A stretch of DNA of 64,000 nucleotides from assembly GCA_964251665.1 (NCBI GenBank), contig CAXUKO010000008.1, positions 124,001 to 188,000 of the forward strand, in the 5' to 3' direction. Shown one piece after another: positions 7,080 to 16,070 of this stretch. The notes below the pieces were generated by a model. That model did not search any database and was not told where the DNA came from. It worked only from the letters and a program-made list of their open reading frames with translations. Made by a program: the position numbers and the translations under genes. The stretch's first letter is position 1, and each line of letters opens with the position of its first letter. Source of the DNA: JBBQLG01 sp964251665 (GTDB taxonomy: Bacteria > Bacteroidota > Bacteroidia > Cytophagales > Spirosomataceae).

Positions 7080-8963
7080 TTATTGCAGGTATTTTAGCTT
7101 TATGACTTCTTTCGGCTCTAGGAATCGCCAGTTACCACGGGGTAATTCCTTTTTCGTTAGGCCTGCATAAGAGGTTCGGTCCAACTTGGTGACCTCATAA
7201 CCAAAGTTTTCGAAGATACGGCGCACAATGCGATTGCGACCGCTGTGGATTTCAATACCAACCACCTGCGCGTCGGGCGTTACAATGCTCAATGCGTCGG
7301 GTTTAATTAAGCCGTCTTCCAGTTCCACCCCCCGTTGAATAGCTTCGAAATGCTCATCCGAGATAGGTTTGTCCAGTTCAACCTGATACACCTTTTTGAT
7401 TTCGTTCGAAGGGTGCGTCAGCTTTTCGGCCAATTCACCATCGTTGGTCATCAGCATCAGACCCGTTGTATTGCGGTCCAGCCGACCAACGGGGTAAATC
7501 CGGAACGGACCGGCATCAGCCACCAACTCCATAACGGTTCGGCGCTCTTCGGGGTCGTCAGTCGTGGTGATGTAGTCTTTCGGCTTGTTCAACAGCACAT
7601 ACACCATTTTTTCGGGATTAAGTATCCGGTTGCCGTATTTCACTACGTCGCCGGGTTGCACTTTATGTCCCATCTCGGTAACTACTTTACCATTCACCTG
7701 CACGTCACCCCGGGCAATAAGTTCGTCGGCTTCCCGGCGCGAACAGATGCCGGCGTTAGCAATATACCGGTTCAGGCGGATTGTGCCATCGTCACGTTTT
7801 TCGGCGCGTTCCAGTTCCTCACGTTTCCGCTGGGGAATGCTGTTGCGCATCGTTTCCTGGTCGTAACGGGGCGCCCGGTCGTACTTACCTACACGCCGTT
7901 CTTCAGAACTGGGACCGGACCGACGTGGACCGGATTGGTTGTCCTGACGTGGAAAACGAGGGGCCGGGCTGCTGTTGCGCGAACCCGTAGGCCGGTCATT
8001 GTCGAAACGAGGTTTAGGTCGGTCTGAACTGGTGTTGCGGTCGTTATCAAATCGACGGGGTGCATCCCGATCGAACGAACGGGGTCGGGCGTCGTCACGT
8101 CGGTCATCATTACGGCGTGGACTGGTAGGCCGCTCCGTATTCTGGCTGCGGTCGTCTCGGTTATAAGGGCGGTCGGTATTTTCGCGTGGTGCAGCAGTGC
8201 GCCGTTCCTCGTACTTGCGTTCCTGGCCAAATCGGTCTTCGCCACTGCGCTGACGGATATCATCGGTCGACCGGGCAGGACGATCGCTGCGGGGTTGTTC
8301 CGTGCGAGGTTCCGATCTGTCATTGCGTTCAGGGCGGTCGTTATCAAACTGACGGGTTGGCGCATCCCGGTCAAAACGGGGGGCTGGCCGGTCATTATAG
8401 CGTGGTCGTTCATCGGAACGGTTGTTGTCCCGGTTGAATTTAGGTCTTGGGTATTCCTCCCGGCGTTCGGGTTTATTGCCAAAGCGCGAGGCCGAACCTG
8501 TGCGATTGTCGTCCCGGCGTGGGCTGTCAGACCGGCGGTCGGAATTAGTAGCATCGCGGTCAAAACGCCGATTGTCCGAGGCTGGGCGGTTGCGATCGTC
8601 GCTGTTGTAGCGCGGCCGGTCTGTTGAGCCATTGGTCGGCCGGTTGTCGTCCCGGCGCGAATCGCGATTGAATGGGCGTGATCCGGCATTCTCATCGCGG
8701 CTGCCGAAGTCCCGACGTGGCCGATCGTCCGAATTACGGGGAGTTGCACCATCGGCACGGTTTGGTCGGGCTGCGTCCGGTCGGGCCGCGTTCTGTCGGG
8801 CCTGATCCCGGTTGAAGGGGCGTGAACCGGCATTGTCGTCACGACGGTCCGTGTTCATGCGGGGCCGTGCATCATTGTTGCCACTGCGGGCATCATCGCG
8901 ACGGCCGTAGGCGGGGCGTCCACCTTCCCGGCGGTCACCTGATTTGAAATCGTCTTCTTTCAT
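7080..8963 (-). CDS. rluB: RluB-type 23S rRNA pseudouridine synthase with long RD-rich extension
   Basis: A 627-residue protein. Residues 1 to about 390 are a low-complexity extension of Arg, Asp, Asn, Pro, Ser and Gly built from variants of RPRFDRDAPRR and NDRP. From about 395 a complete RsuA/RluB-family enzyme follows: S4 RNA-binding domain (395-442), then the catalytic domain with GRLDRNTTG, where D496 is the catalytic Asp, and GRNRIVRRIFE (575-585). The family isomerises a specific uridine in rRNA. The enzyme core is normal length (about 235 residues). The extension is probably disordered and RNA-binding. Monocistronic with its own terminator. RluB rather than RluE/RsuA is inferred. Confidence 0.88.
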   Translation of the reverse strand: MKEDDFKSGDRREGGRPAYGRRDDARSGNNDARPRMNTDRRDDNAGSRPFNRDQARQNAARPDAARPNRADGATPRNSDDRPRRDFGSRDENAGSRPFNRDSRRDDNRPTNGSTDRPRYNSDDRNRPASDNRRFDRDATNSDRRSDSPRRDDNRTGSASRFGNKPERREEYPRPKFNRDNNRSDERPRYNDRPAPRFDRDAPTRQFDNDRPERNDRSEPRTEQPRSDRPARSTDDIRQRSGEDRFGQERKYEERRTAAPRENTDRPYNRDDRSQNTERPTSPRRNDDRRDDARPRSFDRDAPRRFDNDRNTSSDRPKPRFDNDRPTGSRNSSPAPRFPRQDNQSGPRRSGPSSEERRVGKYDRAPRYDQETMRNSIPQRKREELERAEKRDDGTIRLNRYIANAGICSRREADELIARGDVQVNGKVVTEMGHKVQPGDVVKYGNRILNPEKMVYVLLNKPKDYITTTDDPEERRTVMELVADAGPFRIYPVGRLDRNTTGLMLMTNDGELAEKLTHPSNEIKKVYQVELDKPISDEHFEAIQRGVELEDGLIKPDALSIVTPDAQVVGIEIHSGRNRIVRRIFENFGYEVTKLDRTSYAGLTKKELPRGNWRFLEPKEVIKLKYLQ

Positions 8964-9233
8964 TGAAAAATACAGTAATCACTACTGGTGATGAAAAGCG
9001 AAAGGCTTGAAAATCAATGCTCTTTGTTTTTATGGTCAAAAAGGATTGCAAAGGTAGTGCTTTTCCGCAGACCTATTTTATGGTCATTGGCGTGATAACA
9101 TTGTTTGGCAGGAAAACAATCCCGTTCCGTTTGTAAATGCAACACATCCAGTTAAACTGCATCGGTGAAACTGCAGGTTGATCAAAAATGCCAATTATTA
9201 ACCGGTTAATTATGCAAAACTGCCTCGCCTTCA

Positions 9234-9241
9234 TATCTTTG
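9234..9241 (+). promoter_or_regulatory. TAnnTTTG -7 box upstream of the dehydrogenase genes
   Basis: TATCTTTG at 9234-9241 matches the Bacteroidetes -7 consensus exactly, about 50 nt before the small-subunit start. The -33 region is only partly matched (TTATG at the right distance). Confidence 0.5.
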
Positions 9242-9291
9242 TAAGATCCTACGCCGTTTTTAAATAAGACAACTTTTAGCTCCATACTCTC

Positions 9292-9921
9292 ATGAATAGA
9301 AGAGATGCCCTTCTACGCGTAGCGACGCTGGTCGGGGCCACTGTATCGCTGCCTGCACTGGCTGATACGCTCGAAGCCTCAGCTGCTCAACGTGCCTTAA
9401 CCGGTAACCCATTGTTATTCACTGCCGATCAGGATGCCACCGTGGCTGAACTGGCGGAAGTGATTATTCCGACCACTAAAACGCCCGGCGCCAAGGCTGC
9501 CAAGGTGAACGAAATTATCGATATCGTGCTGAAAGATTGCTACACGCAACCTGATCAGCAACGCTTTCTGGATGGCCTGACGCAAACTAATAAACTCAGC
9601 GCCGACGCGTATGGTAAGGCATTTGTTCAGCTCGATCCTGCGCAGCGTATTGAAATCGTGAAGAAACTCGAAGCCGACGCTCTACAGCAGAGAAACGCGG
9701 GTAAGGGTGTACAGGGTGGTAACGGTCAGGTTGACGTACAGCTTCCCAAAGACAAGCAAAAGAGCGTTACGCCATTCTTTACGATGCTTAAAGATCTGAC
9801 GCTGATGGGCTATTTCACCTCCGAGATCGGTTGTACGCAGGCTCTGGAATACGTTGCTGTTCCCGGCCGCTACGACGGTTGCGTAACCCTCAAACCCGGC
9901 CAGAAGGCGTGGGCTATTTAA
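9292..9921 (+). CDS. Gluconate 2-dehydrogenase subunit 3-type small subunit
   Basis: A 209-residue protein of the gluconate 2-dehydrogenase subunit 3 family. A twin-arginine-like export signal is visible at the N-terminus (MNRRDALLRVATLVGATVSLPALA). In this family the small subunit carries the signal that co-exports the FAD large subunit, which lacks one. The large subunit follows 110 nt downstream on the same strand, as expected. The sugar or polyol substrate cannot be read from sequence; gluconate is only the family name. Confidence 0.88.
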   Translation: MNRRDALLRVATLVGATVSLPALADTLEASAAQRALTGNPLLFTADQDATVAELAEVIIPTTKTPGAKAAKVNEIIDIVLKDCYTQPDQQRFLDGLTQTNKLSADAYGKAFVQLDPAQRIEIVKKLEADALQQRNAGKGVQGGNGQVDVQLPKDKQKSVTPFFTMLKDLTLMGYFTSEIGCTQALEYVAVPGRYDGCVTLKPGQKAWAI

Positions 9922-9929
9922 CCTCAGTC

Positions 9930-10010
9930 AGTAAGTCGATAAGGTGGTAACGGGGCCGCCCGTGCGGTCAGTAAGTTGTCCACTGACCAATAAACCACTT
10001 ACCGACTTGC
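9930..10010. repeat. Nested imperfect inverted repeats between the dehydrogenase genes
   Basis: AGTAAGTCGATAAGGTGG pairs imperfectly with CCACTTACCGACTTGCT, enclosing a second stem GGTCAGT/ACTGACC (9966-9988). The CAGTAAGT theme also appears in the inverted repeat at 48273-48405. It may tune the relative expression of the two subunits. Confidence 0.5.
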
Positions 10011-10031
10011 TAAACTTACCTACTAAAAGAC

Positions 10032-11756
10032 ATGAACCTCAATATAGATTCCATAAAAGATATGACCTACGACGCCATCGTTGTGGGGTCAGGTATTTCA
10101 GGAGGCTGGGCCGCTAAAGAACTGAGCGAGAAAGGCCTTAAAGTACTGATGCTCGAACGTGGGCGGGATATTAAGCATATCGAAGGGTATGTAACAGCGA
10201 CCAAAAATCCGTGGGAATTTCCGCACCGGGGCCGCATCACAACGCAGGCCGCTGAGGAGTACTGGGCTAATATGCGCACCGGCTACACCGCGAATGAAGA
10301 ATGGCGTCATCATTTCGAGAACGATAAGGAAAACCCATACCTCGAAAAACCAAACCGTCAGGTCGACTGGATTCGGGGCTATCACGTAGGTGGCCGTTCG
10401 CTGATGTGGGGGCGGCAATCATACCGCTGGAACCCCGAAGATTTCATGGCGAACCTGAAAGAAGGGATTGCCGTCGATTGGCCGATCCGCTATGCTGATC
10501 TGGCACCCTGGTACGATTATGTCGAGCGCTATATTGGCGTCAGTGGCAACAAAGACGGTCTGAGTGTATTGCCCGACGGGCAGTTTCAGGCACCCATGCA
10601 ACTGAACTGCGTGGAGAAAGAAGTGAAAGCCCGGGCTGAGAAAGCCTTCAAAGGCCGGACGTTTACCATTGGCCGGACGGCTCACCTGACTAGTCCTACG
10701 CAACAGCAATACGCGTTGGGTCGGGCTGGATGCCAGTACCGAAATCAATGTATGCGCGGCTGTCCCTACGGTGCTTATTTCAGTACCCAGTCGGGAACAC
10801 TGCCTGCCGCCATGAAAACGGGTCGGCTAACGCTGCTTCCGGATTCTATTGTAGCTGAGGTGCTGTATGATGAGAAGAAAGGAAAAGCAACCGGCGTTCG
10901 GGTGATCGATCAGAACACCAAAGCCGTTCGTGAGTACTACGCCCGGATTATCTTCATGAATGCGTCGTCATTTGCCAGTACGTCCATTCTGATGAATTCC
11001 AAGTCGGCTCGTTTCCCCAACGGATTGGGCAATGACAGCGATCAACTGGGCCGTAATATCATGGATCACCACCTGGCCGCTGGTGCATCCGGCGATTTCG
11101 AGGGGATGGAAGACAAATACTACTATGGCCGTCGCGCCAATGGTGTGTATGTACCCCGCTACCGGAACTGGGCTGGCGACAAGCGTGATTACCTGCGCGG
11201 ATTCGGTTATCAGGGCGGTGCCGGTCGCGAAGGCTGGGGCCGGGGTAACAACGTGGCTGGGTTCGGTGCTGATTTTAAAGAATCGCTCACCACGCCGGGT
11301 AAGTGGACAATGGGTCTGGGTGGTTTTGGTGAGATGCTGGCCAATCCCGACAACCGCATGACCCTATCGCCCGACCAGAAAGATAAGTGGGGCCTTCCCC
11401 TGATTGTGTTCGATGCTGCCTATGGCGAAAACGAGCGCAAAATGCGGATCGACATGATGAACGATGCCGCCGAAATGCTCGAAGCTGCCGGTGTTAAAAA
11501 CGTTCGTCCCTACAACGATGAGTCGAAGCACCCTGGCATCGGTATCCACGAAATGGGAACGGCCCGCATGGGTCGCGATCCGAAAACGTCGGTTCTGAAC
11601 GCACACAACCAGGTTCATGCCGTGAAAAATGTTTTCAACACCGACGGAGCCTGCATGGTGTCTGCCTCGTGCGTGAACCCTTCGCTGACTTATATGGCGT
11701 TGACGGCCCGCGCGGCCAACTTTGCCGTTCAGGAGATGAAAAAGGGGAATTTGTAA
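10032..11756 (+). CDS. GMC-family FAD dehydrogenase large subunit
   Basis: A 574-residue GMC oxidoreductase of the gluconate/glucose dehydrogenase type. The FAD Rossmann motif GSGISG is at 19-24 and the ribose-binding ERG at 42-44. The C-terminal GMC domain has the active-site GIHEMGTARMG and a terminal NPSLTYMALTARAA stretch. Cys 234, 240 and 244 (CQYRNQCMRGC) recall the cysteine cluster that binds [3Fe-4S] in bacterial FAD glucose dehydrogenases. It has no export signal and should ride with the small subunit encoded just upstream. No cytochrome c subunit gene is adjacent, so the electron acceptor is unknown. Substrate unknown. Confidence 0.9.
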   Translation: MNLNIDSIKDMTYDAIVVGSGISGGWAAKELSEKGLKVLMLERGRDIKHIEGYVTATKNPWEFPHRGRITTQAAEEYWANMRTGYTANEEWRHHFENDKENPYLEKPNRQVDWIRGYHVGGRSLMWGRQSYRWNPEDFMANLKEGIAVDWPIRYADLAPWYDYVERYIGVSGNKDGLSVLPDGQFQAPMQLNCVEKEVKARAEKAFKGRTFTIGRTAHLTSPTQQQYALGRAGCQYRNQCMRGCPYGAYFSTQSGTLPAAMKTGRLTLLPDSIVAEVLYDEKKGKATGVRVIDQNTKAVREYYARIIFMNASSFASTSILMNSKSARFPNGLGNDSDQLGRNIMDHHLAAGASGDFEGMEDKYYYGRRANGVYVPRYRNWAGDKRDYLRGFGYQGGAGREGWGRGNNVAGFGADFKESLTTPGKWTMGLGGFGEMLANPDNRMTLSPDQKDKWGLPLIVFDAAYGENERKMRIDMMNDAAEMLEAAGVKNVRPYNDESKHPGIGIHEMGTARMGRDPKTSVLNAHNQVHAVKNVFNTDGACMVSASCVNPSLTYMALTARAANFAVQEMKKGNL

Positions 11757-11761
11757 TTCAC

Positions 11762-11868
11762 TTACCTCACCCCAACCCCTCTCCTGTTTTAGGAGAGGGG
11801 TTAGGTGAGACAGGGCTGTGAGGTAACCCTATTTTGAGCAAGCCCCTTCATCAGAAGGGGCTTGTTTA
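11762..11868. terminator. Compound hairpins after the dehydrogenase operon
   Basis: An outer TTACCTCAC/GTGAGGTAA pair (11762-11770, 11818-11826) encloses a C-rich/G-rich inverted repeat around CCCTCTCCT/AGGAGAGGG. A second, perfect 11-bp stem (11839-11849 with 11854-11864) is followed by TTTAGTTT. Together they probably terminate the operon. Confidence 0.65.
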
Positions 11869-11943
11869 GTTTCGGCTATTGCGGGTATGCAACCGTTTGG
11901 TCGCTCCGGTTGTCAGGGCGATTAATTACACAGGCATCTTTCC

Positions 11944-13212
11944 ATGAAATTTTCGCTGCATCGGCTGGTCTGGCTGAGTTTACTGACCATTGGCTTTCTG
12001 GCGTGCGACCGCATCGGGCAGGATATGCCACCGACGGATACCCGTACGGACGATACTGAACTCTTTGCCCTGCCCGATAACAAAGTGGCTGTTGACCTGA
12101 CGACGCTGAACAATCTTCAGACGGCCACCACCTTTAAAATTACGCGCCAGCCGCAGTCAGGTAAGCTTACGTTTGCCACGACCGGCTTACTGCTTTACGA
12201 ACCCAATGCCTCCTTTGTGGCGGGCGACGACGATTTTGCCGTCTCGGCTACGCAGCAGAATCAGGGTGCTGCAACGGCGATGGACATGACCGTTAAACTG
12301 GCCGACGACGACGATAAAATTCCCTGTATTGCGGGTGCTTTACCGGATCGGGCTGAAACCCCGATGGGAAAAGCCATCACGATTGACGTGCTGAAAAATG
12401 ATAAAATCTGCGATGGGCAACTCAATCCGGCCACGCTGAGTGTGATCGTTAAACCGAAAGTCGGCACCGTTGCGCTCAGTGGGCAATCCGTTGTGTATAC
12501 GCCAAATGCGACGTTCAACGGACGCGACTATTTTGTGTATAAAATCTGTACGGACGGCAGTACCAGTGCTAAATGCTACGTCGCACCCGTATTGATTGTT
12601 GTGGGTGACCCCCTGAACTGTAAACAAACGCTCAACGATGATGAGGTAACGTACCGGCATCTTTTTGCTGCCGATTCGCTGATTATACCCGTATTGGCTA
12701 ACGATCAGATTTGCCGGGGAAGTCGGGGAATGCCAGTGTCAATTGTAAAAGCACCAACGCAGGGAATTGCTTATGTAAGCAAGGCAAAGCCGCAATTAGT
12801 TATCTATAAACCTAACCCCAACGCAACGGGTATTGATAACCTGACGTATCAACGGTGCGAGAGCGGTACCTGTATGCAGGCCACGGTTCAGATTCAGGCG
12901 CGGGCCGTTGACGCGGCCTGTCAGCTAACCGCCCGCAGCAATCAGCTAACCATTTCGCTCGGGCAGGATACTGACGCTAAAGCGGGCGTTGTTCAGATTC
13001 CGGTGCTGTTGAATGATCGAATCTGTTCACCCATAGCCAGCATGCGTATCTCGGAAAACCCATCGGCGCTTAACCTGACTATCCGGGATGGCGTGGTTTT
13101 TTACACCCTTAGCGCATTACCTAAAAAAGGCACTCATAAATTTACGTACGAACTGGTGGATGTAAAAAATAACCGTTCTTCGGCTCAGGTTACTGTGATA
13201 TTGACAGATTAA
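11944..13212 (+). CDS. Surface lipoprotein with repeated Ig/cadherin-like domains
   Basis: A 422-residue protein with a lipoprotein signal (LTIGFLACDR, lipid-modified Cys about residue 21). The rest appears to be four repeated beta-sandwich units of the Big_9/Ig-like kind, each with a VLxNDxIC motif (LKNDKIC, LANDQIC, LLNDRIC) and a VYTPN-type strand (VVYTPNATFNGRDYF, VIYKPNPNATG). Such domains serve in adhesion or as spacers on the outer surface. It ends 4 nt before an ECF sigma factor, so it is probably in an operon with it and may be part of a surface-signalling set. Ligand unknown. Confidence 0.8.
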   Translation: MKFSLHRLVWLSLLTIGFLACDRIGQDMPPTDTRTDDTELFALPDNKVAVDLTTLNNLQTATTFKITRQPQSGKLTFATTGLLLYEPNASFVAGDDDFAVSATQQNQGAATAMDMTVKLADDDDKIPCIAGALPDRAETPMGKAITIDVLKNDKICDGQLNPATLSVIVKPKVGTVALSGQSVVYTPNATFNGRDYFVYKICTDGSTSAKCYVAPVLIVVGDPLNCKQTLNDDEVTYRHLFAADSLIIPVLANDQICRGSRGMPVSIVKAPTQGIAYVSKAKPQLVIYKPNPNATGIDNLTYQRCESGTCMQATVQIQARAVDAACQLTARSNQLTISLGQDTDAKAGVVQIPVLLNDRICSPIASMRISENPSALNLTIRDGVVFYTLSALPKKGTHKFTYELVDVKNNRSSAQVTVILTD

Positions 13213-13216
13213 CTAC

Positions 13217-13771
13217 ATGCAGTCGGATCAGGAACTACTTCAGGCATGCCAGCGGAATGACGCCCGCGCCCAGACGATTCTCTACGAACGTCATAAGGCG
13301 CGGCTGATGGGCTTGTGCCGTCGCTACGCCCGCAGCCGTCCTGAAGCAGAAGATATGTTCCACGAAGGCTTCATTCGTATTTTTCAGCAACTTCATACCA
13401 TTCAGCAAACGGACCGGCTGCTGCCGTGGATGAAACGGGTGATGGTGAATACCGCCATCAACGTCTACCACAAAAATATAAAGCAACGCGCCGAAACGGA
13501 TGCCGAACTGGCATTTGATCAGCGCTCCGACGCGCATACCGATGTACTGGCCCGGCTGTCGGCCGATGAACTTGTGGTATTGGTCACTGCCCTGCCCGAT
13601 GGGTATCGGATGGTTTTTAATCTATACGTTGTGGACGGCTATACGCATCCTGAAATTGCGGATATGCTCGGCATCGCCGAAGGAACGTCGAAATCACAAT
13701 TGGCGCGGGCCAAAACACTGCTCAGACATAAACTCAGCCAACTCGGCATCATTAGTTATGAAAACTCCTGA
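13217..13771 (+). CDS. ECF RNA polymerase sigma factor
   Basis: A 184-residue sigma-70 factor of the extracytoplasmic-function group. Region 2 spans about 20-90 (RPEAEDMFHEGFIRIFQQL and LLPWMKRVMVNTAINVYHK). Region 4 spans about 115-175 (LPDGYRMVFNLYVVDGYTHPEIADMLGIAEGTSKSQLARAK). It starts 4 nt after the lipoprotein gene and its last 14 nt overlap the next gene, which encodes a membrane protein in the position of an anti-sigma factor. It therefore likely responds to an envelope signal. Targets unknown. Confidence 0.93.
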   Translation: MQSDQELLQACQRNDARAQTILYERHKARLMGLCRRYARSRPEAEDMFHEGFIRIFQQLHTIQQTDRLLPWMKRVMVNTAINVYHKNIKQRAETDAELAFDQRSDAHTDVLARLSADELVVLVTALPDGYRMVFNLYVVDGYTHPEIADMLGIAEGTSKSQLARAKTLLRHKLSQLGIISYENS

Positions 13772-15203
13772 CTCAGAACGGGATGACCACGACAAGGCCT
13801 GGGATGACCTGTTTCGACAGCGACTCGGCGAGTATACCGATCAGCCCCCGGCCGATGCGCTGAACCGTATTCTGGCCGCTGCCAATCCGCCACGCCCCTA
13901 TCGGCGATGGATAGCAGGAGGTGTGGCGGCTATGCTGCTACTCGGTGCGGGCGGCTGGCTGGCGTTACATCAGTCCATCGAACAGTCACGCGTGGTAATG
14001 CCGACTGTAGCTGCGCACCGACCCGCCCGCCCGGTTTCGCCTGCGACTACTGCCATGACCCCGCTGCCCACCGATAAACCGGTGACCTACCAGCCTGAAA
14101 CTCTGCCAAAGGCTAAACCTGACCCGTTACTATCCAAAGCAGCGACAGACCGGCGGGAAGAGCAGAGGAATACCGTTGATCCTGCGGCTGTAGTTGATCA
14201 GGTGGCTCTGACGCGGGCAGCAGTAAAGACGCAGCCGGATCGAATGGCTTTGGCACTACCTGCCGCAACAAACCGCCGACCCACCGCTACGCATCAAGAC
14301 CGGATTGCCGGGCAGCTTCAGCAACGGAACATCACGCCGAACGGCTTGGACTACGGCCTGTCTAAACCCAATCGGCAGGCCGATGTTGGGAAACAGGCTA
14401 CTTACAACCCGGCGCTAACCCGGCAGACGGTCACCGCTGACGGCTCTGCTGAGTCAGCGCCAGCGATTCAAACGCTCAGGCTAATGGCAGCGCGGCCCTT
14501 TCGGGCGTTCAGCGTGACAACTTCCCTGCCGGGCGTGTTGGCGGCTGCCCCGGCTGCATCGCAGTCCAGCCGCCCCAATAACCATCCGTCCTGGTTAGTC
14601 AGCCTGACGCCACTCTACAATTACCAGCAGATTGATCCGATTCATACCGATAATGAGTTAGTGAGCAATATCCGGGGTGCCCAGTCTTTGGCCGCCGACC
14701 GCATCGGCGGGCGTTTACAACTGGGGCTTGAGTGGCCCCTGACCCGTCGGCTTCGGCTGCGCACAAGTCTGGTGTATCAGCAGGTACGTCAGGTACTGCA
14801 TTATGCCGTCCGGTCGGTACGGCCCGATTCGGTACAGGTTGTGGTTGTCGATAACCAGTCGGTTCAGGTGACTCCCGTTTTTACCGAACATAACTACGGC
14901 GAAACGACAGTCTGGCACTACGCCGGTCTGAGTACGGATGCGGTCTGGCAGCTAAACCGGTTGGGTCGGTGGCAGCATTACCTGACGGCGGGTGCTACCG
15001 TAGGCCGGTACGTGAACAGGCCCGGTGCTGTATCGGGATTTGTGCAGTCATCGTACGGATTTGAACGCCCCCTGACGGCGAGCCTGCGGTTACGGGTAGA
15101 GCCATCTGTGCAGTTAGGCTGGCAAACGCTGACCGATCGGTCGCAACGGCTTCAGAGCCGACCCTATGGGTATGGCGTGCTGCTGGGTCTGCGCTTTCGC
15201 TAA
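13758..15203 (+). CDS. Membrane-anchored protein with barrel-like C-terminus, possible anti-sigma
   Basis: 481 residues from ATG 13758, which overlaps the sigma gene by 14 nt; longer in-frame starts would lie inside the sigma gene. Residues 1-48 are a charged cytoplasmic-like segment (DKAWDDLFRQRL). One transmembrane helix follows (about 50-69, AGGVAAMLLLGAGGWLALH). A long Pro/Thr/Ala/Gln-rich linker (about 75-270) precedes a C-terminal third of alternating hydrophobic strands ending GYGVLLGLRFR, like an outer-membrane beta-barrel. Position argues for control of the sigma factor. If correct, the protein would span inner membrane, periplasm and outer membrane. No classic anti-sigma zinc motif is seen. 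Confidence 0.78.
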   Translation: MKTPDSERDDHDKAWDDLFRQRLGEYTDQPPADALNRILAAANPPRPYRRWIAGGVAAMLLLGAGGWLALHQSIEQSRVVMPTVAAHRPARPVSPATTAMTPLPTDKPVTYQPETLPKAKPDPLLSKAATDRREEQRNTVDPAAVVDQVALTRAAVKTQPDRMALALPAATNRRPTATHQDRIAGQLQQRNITPNGLDYGLSKPNRQADVGKQATYNPALTRQTVTADGSAESAPAIQTLRLMAARPFRAFSVTTSLPGVLAAAPAASQSSRPNNHPSWLVSLTPLYNYQQIDPIHTDNELVSNIRGAQSLAADRIGGRLQLGLEWPLTRRLRLRTSLVYQQVRQVLHYAVRSVRPDSVQVVVVDNQSVQVTPVFTEHNYGETTVWHYAGLSTDAVWQLNRLGRWQHYLTAGATVGRYVNRPGAVSGFVQSSYGFERPLTASLRLRVEPSVQLGWQTLTDRSQRLQSRPYGYGVLLGLRFR

Positions 15204-15318
15204 TTATCAGTACATATGACGATTCGCTTGTCCCGTTGGCTCAATATCGCTAACTAATGGCCTGATTTTGTGTTGTGTTTACGGTACTCAACTAAGACCA
15301 TAGATAAACACAAGCGTT

Positions 15319-15882
15319 ATGAAAAAGGTAATAGTAATGGGATTCATGCTGGTAGCCGGCCTGACCCTTCAAGCTAATGCACAAACCACAAATAGTGGTT
15401 CGACTGGCACAACCGGAACCGGTACAACGACGTCCGGTGGTACAACAACAAATCCGCAGAACAGCAATACAGGCAACACGAACACAAGCAATGGTACAGG
15501 CACGGGTACTACCGGAGCCGGTACGACTGGTTCAGGTACGTACAACAGCGGTACGACTGGTACGGGTACCGGCACAATGGGCACGGGCACTGGTACAACG
15601 GGTACGTATGGCACGGGCACAAGCGGAACCGGTACCACAAACTCAGGTACGTACAACAGTGGCACAACAGGTTCGGGAACATCCGGCTCGATGGGTACGA
15701 CTACCCAGGGCGGTTCAATGTCGAACGGCACCCGCTCAACTACTGAGCAGAGTGGCAGCACCATGAGCGGCAGCGGTACCACGAACGGGAACGGTACAAC
15801 CGGTGGCAACGGCAATACACGCCGGAACCGGAACAACCGGAACTCGGGTACGACAACAACGCCAAGCTCGACTACGTACTAA
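15319..15882 (+). CDS. Secreted Thr/Gly/Ser-rich repeat protein
   Basis: A 187-residue protein with a clear signal peptide (MKKVIVMGFMLVAGLTLQANA). The mature part is almost entirely Gly, Thr, Ser and Asn in irregular GTGTTGSGT and TYNSGTTGTGT units, ending in a basic NTRRNRNNRN patch. It is probably unfolded and exported to the periplasm or surface. The repetitive DNA also opens long frames in other phases, which are shadows. A strong terminator follows. No function can be assigned; a matrix or adhesin-like role is possible. Confidence 0.75.
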   Translation: MKKVIVMGFMLVAGLTLQANAQTTNSGSTGTTGTGTTTSGGTTTNPQNSNTGNTNTSNGTGTGTTGAGTTGSGTYNSGTTGTGTGTMGTGTGTTGTYGTGTSGTGTTNSGTYNSGTTGSGTSGSMGTTTQGGSMSNGTRSTTEQSGSTMSGSGTTNGNGTTGGNGNTRRNRNNRNSGTTTTPSSTTY

Positions 15883-15900
15883 GACGATAGCATATTGACT

Positions 15901-15932
15901 AAAAAAGCGGGTCAGCAATGACCCGCTTTTTT
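15901..15932 (+). terminator. Rho-independent terminator
   Basis: AAAAAAGCGGGTCA pairs with TGACCCGCTTTTTT around a GCAA loop, 18 nt after the repeat-protein stop. Usable in both directions. Confidence 0.93.
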
Positions 15933-16070
15933 ATGGAGTAAACTCGCTCGGTATCCAAACTTACCCCGGTACCGGACGGCTTTGCGTGGTGCATTGTGAC
16001 CGTTGAATCAGTATTTAGGACTATTCAGTCCATAACTGGTTGTATGGTAACAAAAAACGCTCCGCCGTCT

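Noticed and set aside
7335..8842. Several long open frames on both strands across the pseudouridine synthase gene (for example 7335-8027 plus, 7889-8842 minus).
   Set aside because: They are shadows of the Arg/Asp-rich repetitive coding sequence. Their translations are low-complexity and lack start context, while the minus-strand frame 7080-8963 contains a full enzyme.
9073..9285. A 70-residue minus-strand frame before the dehydrogenase genes.
   Set aside because: Its start overlaps the probable promoter of the dehydrogenase unit, and it has no family match, signal or terminator.
15369..15836. Long Val/Pro-rich frame opposite the Gly/Thr-rich secreted protein.
   Set aside because: The GGT/ACN repeat DNA keeps all frames open. 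Only the plus-strand frame has a signal peptide, a terminator and sensible composition.
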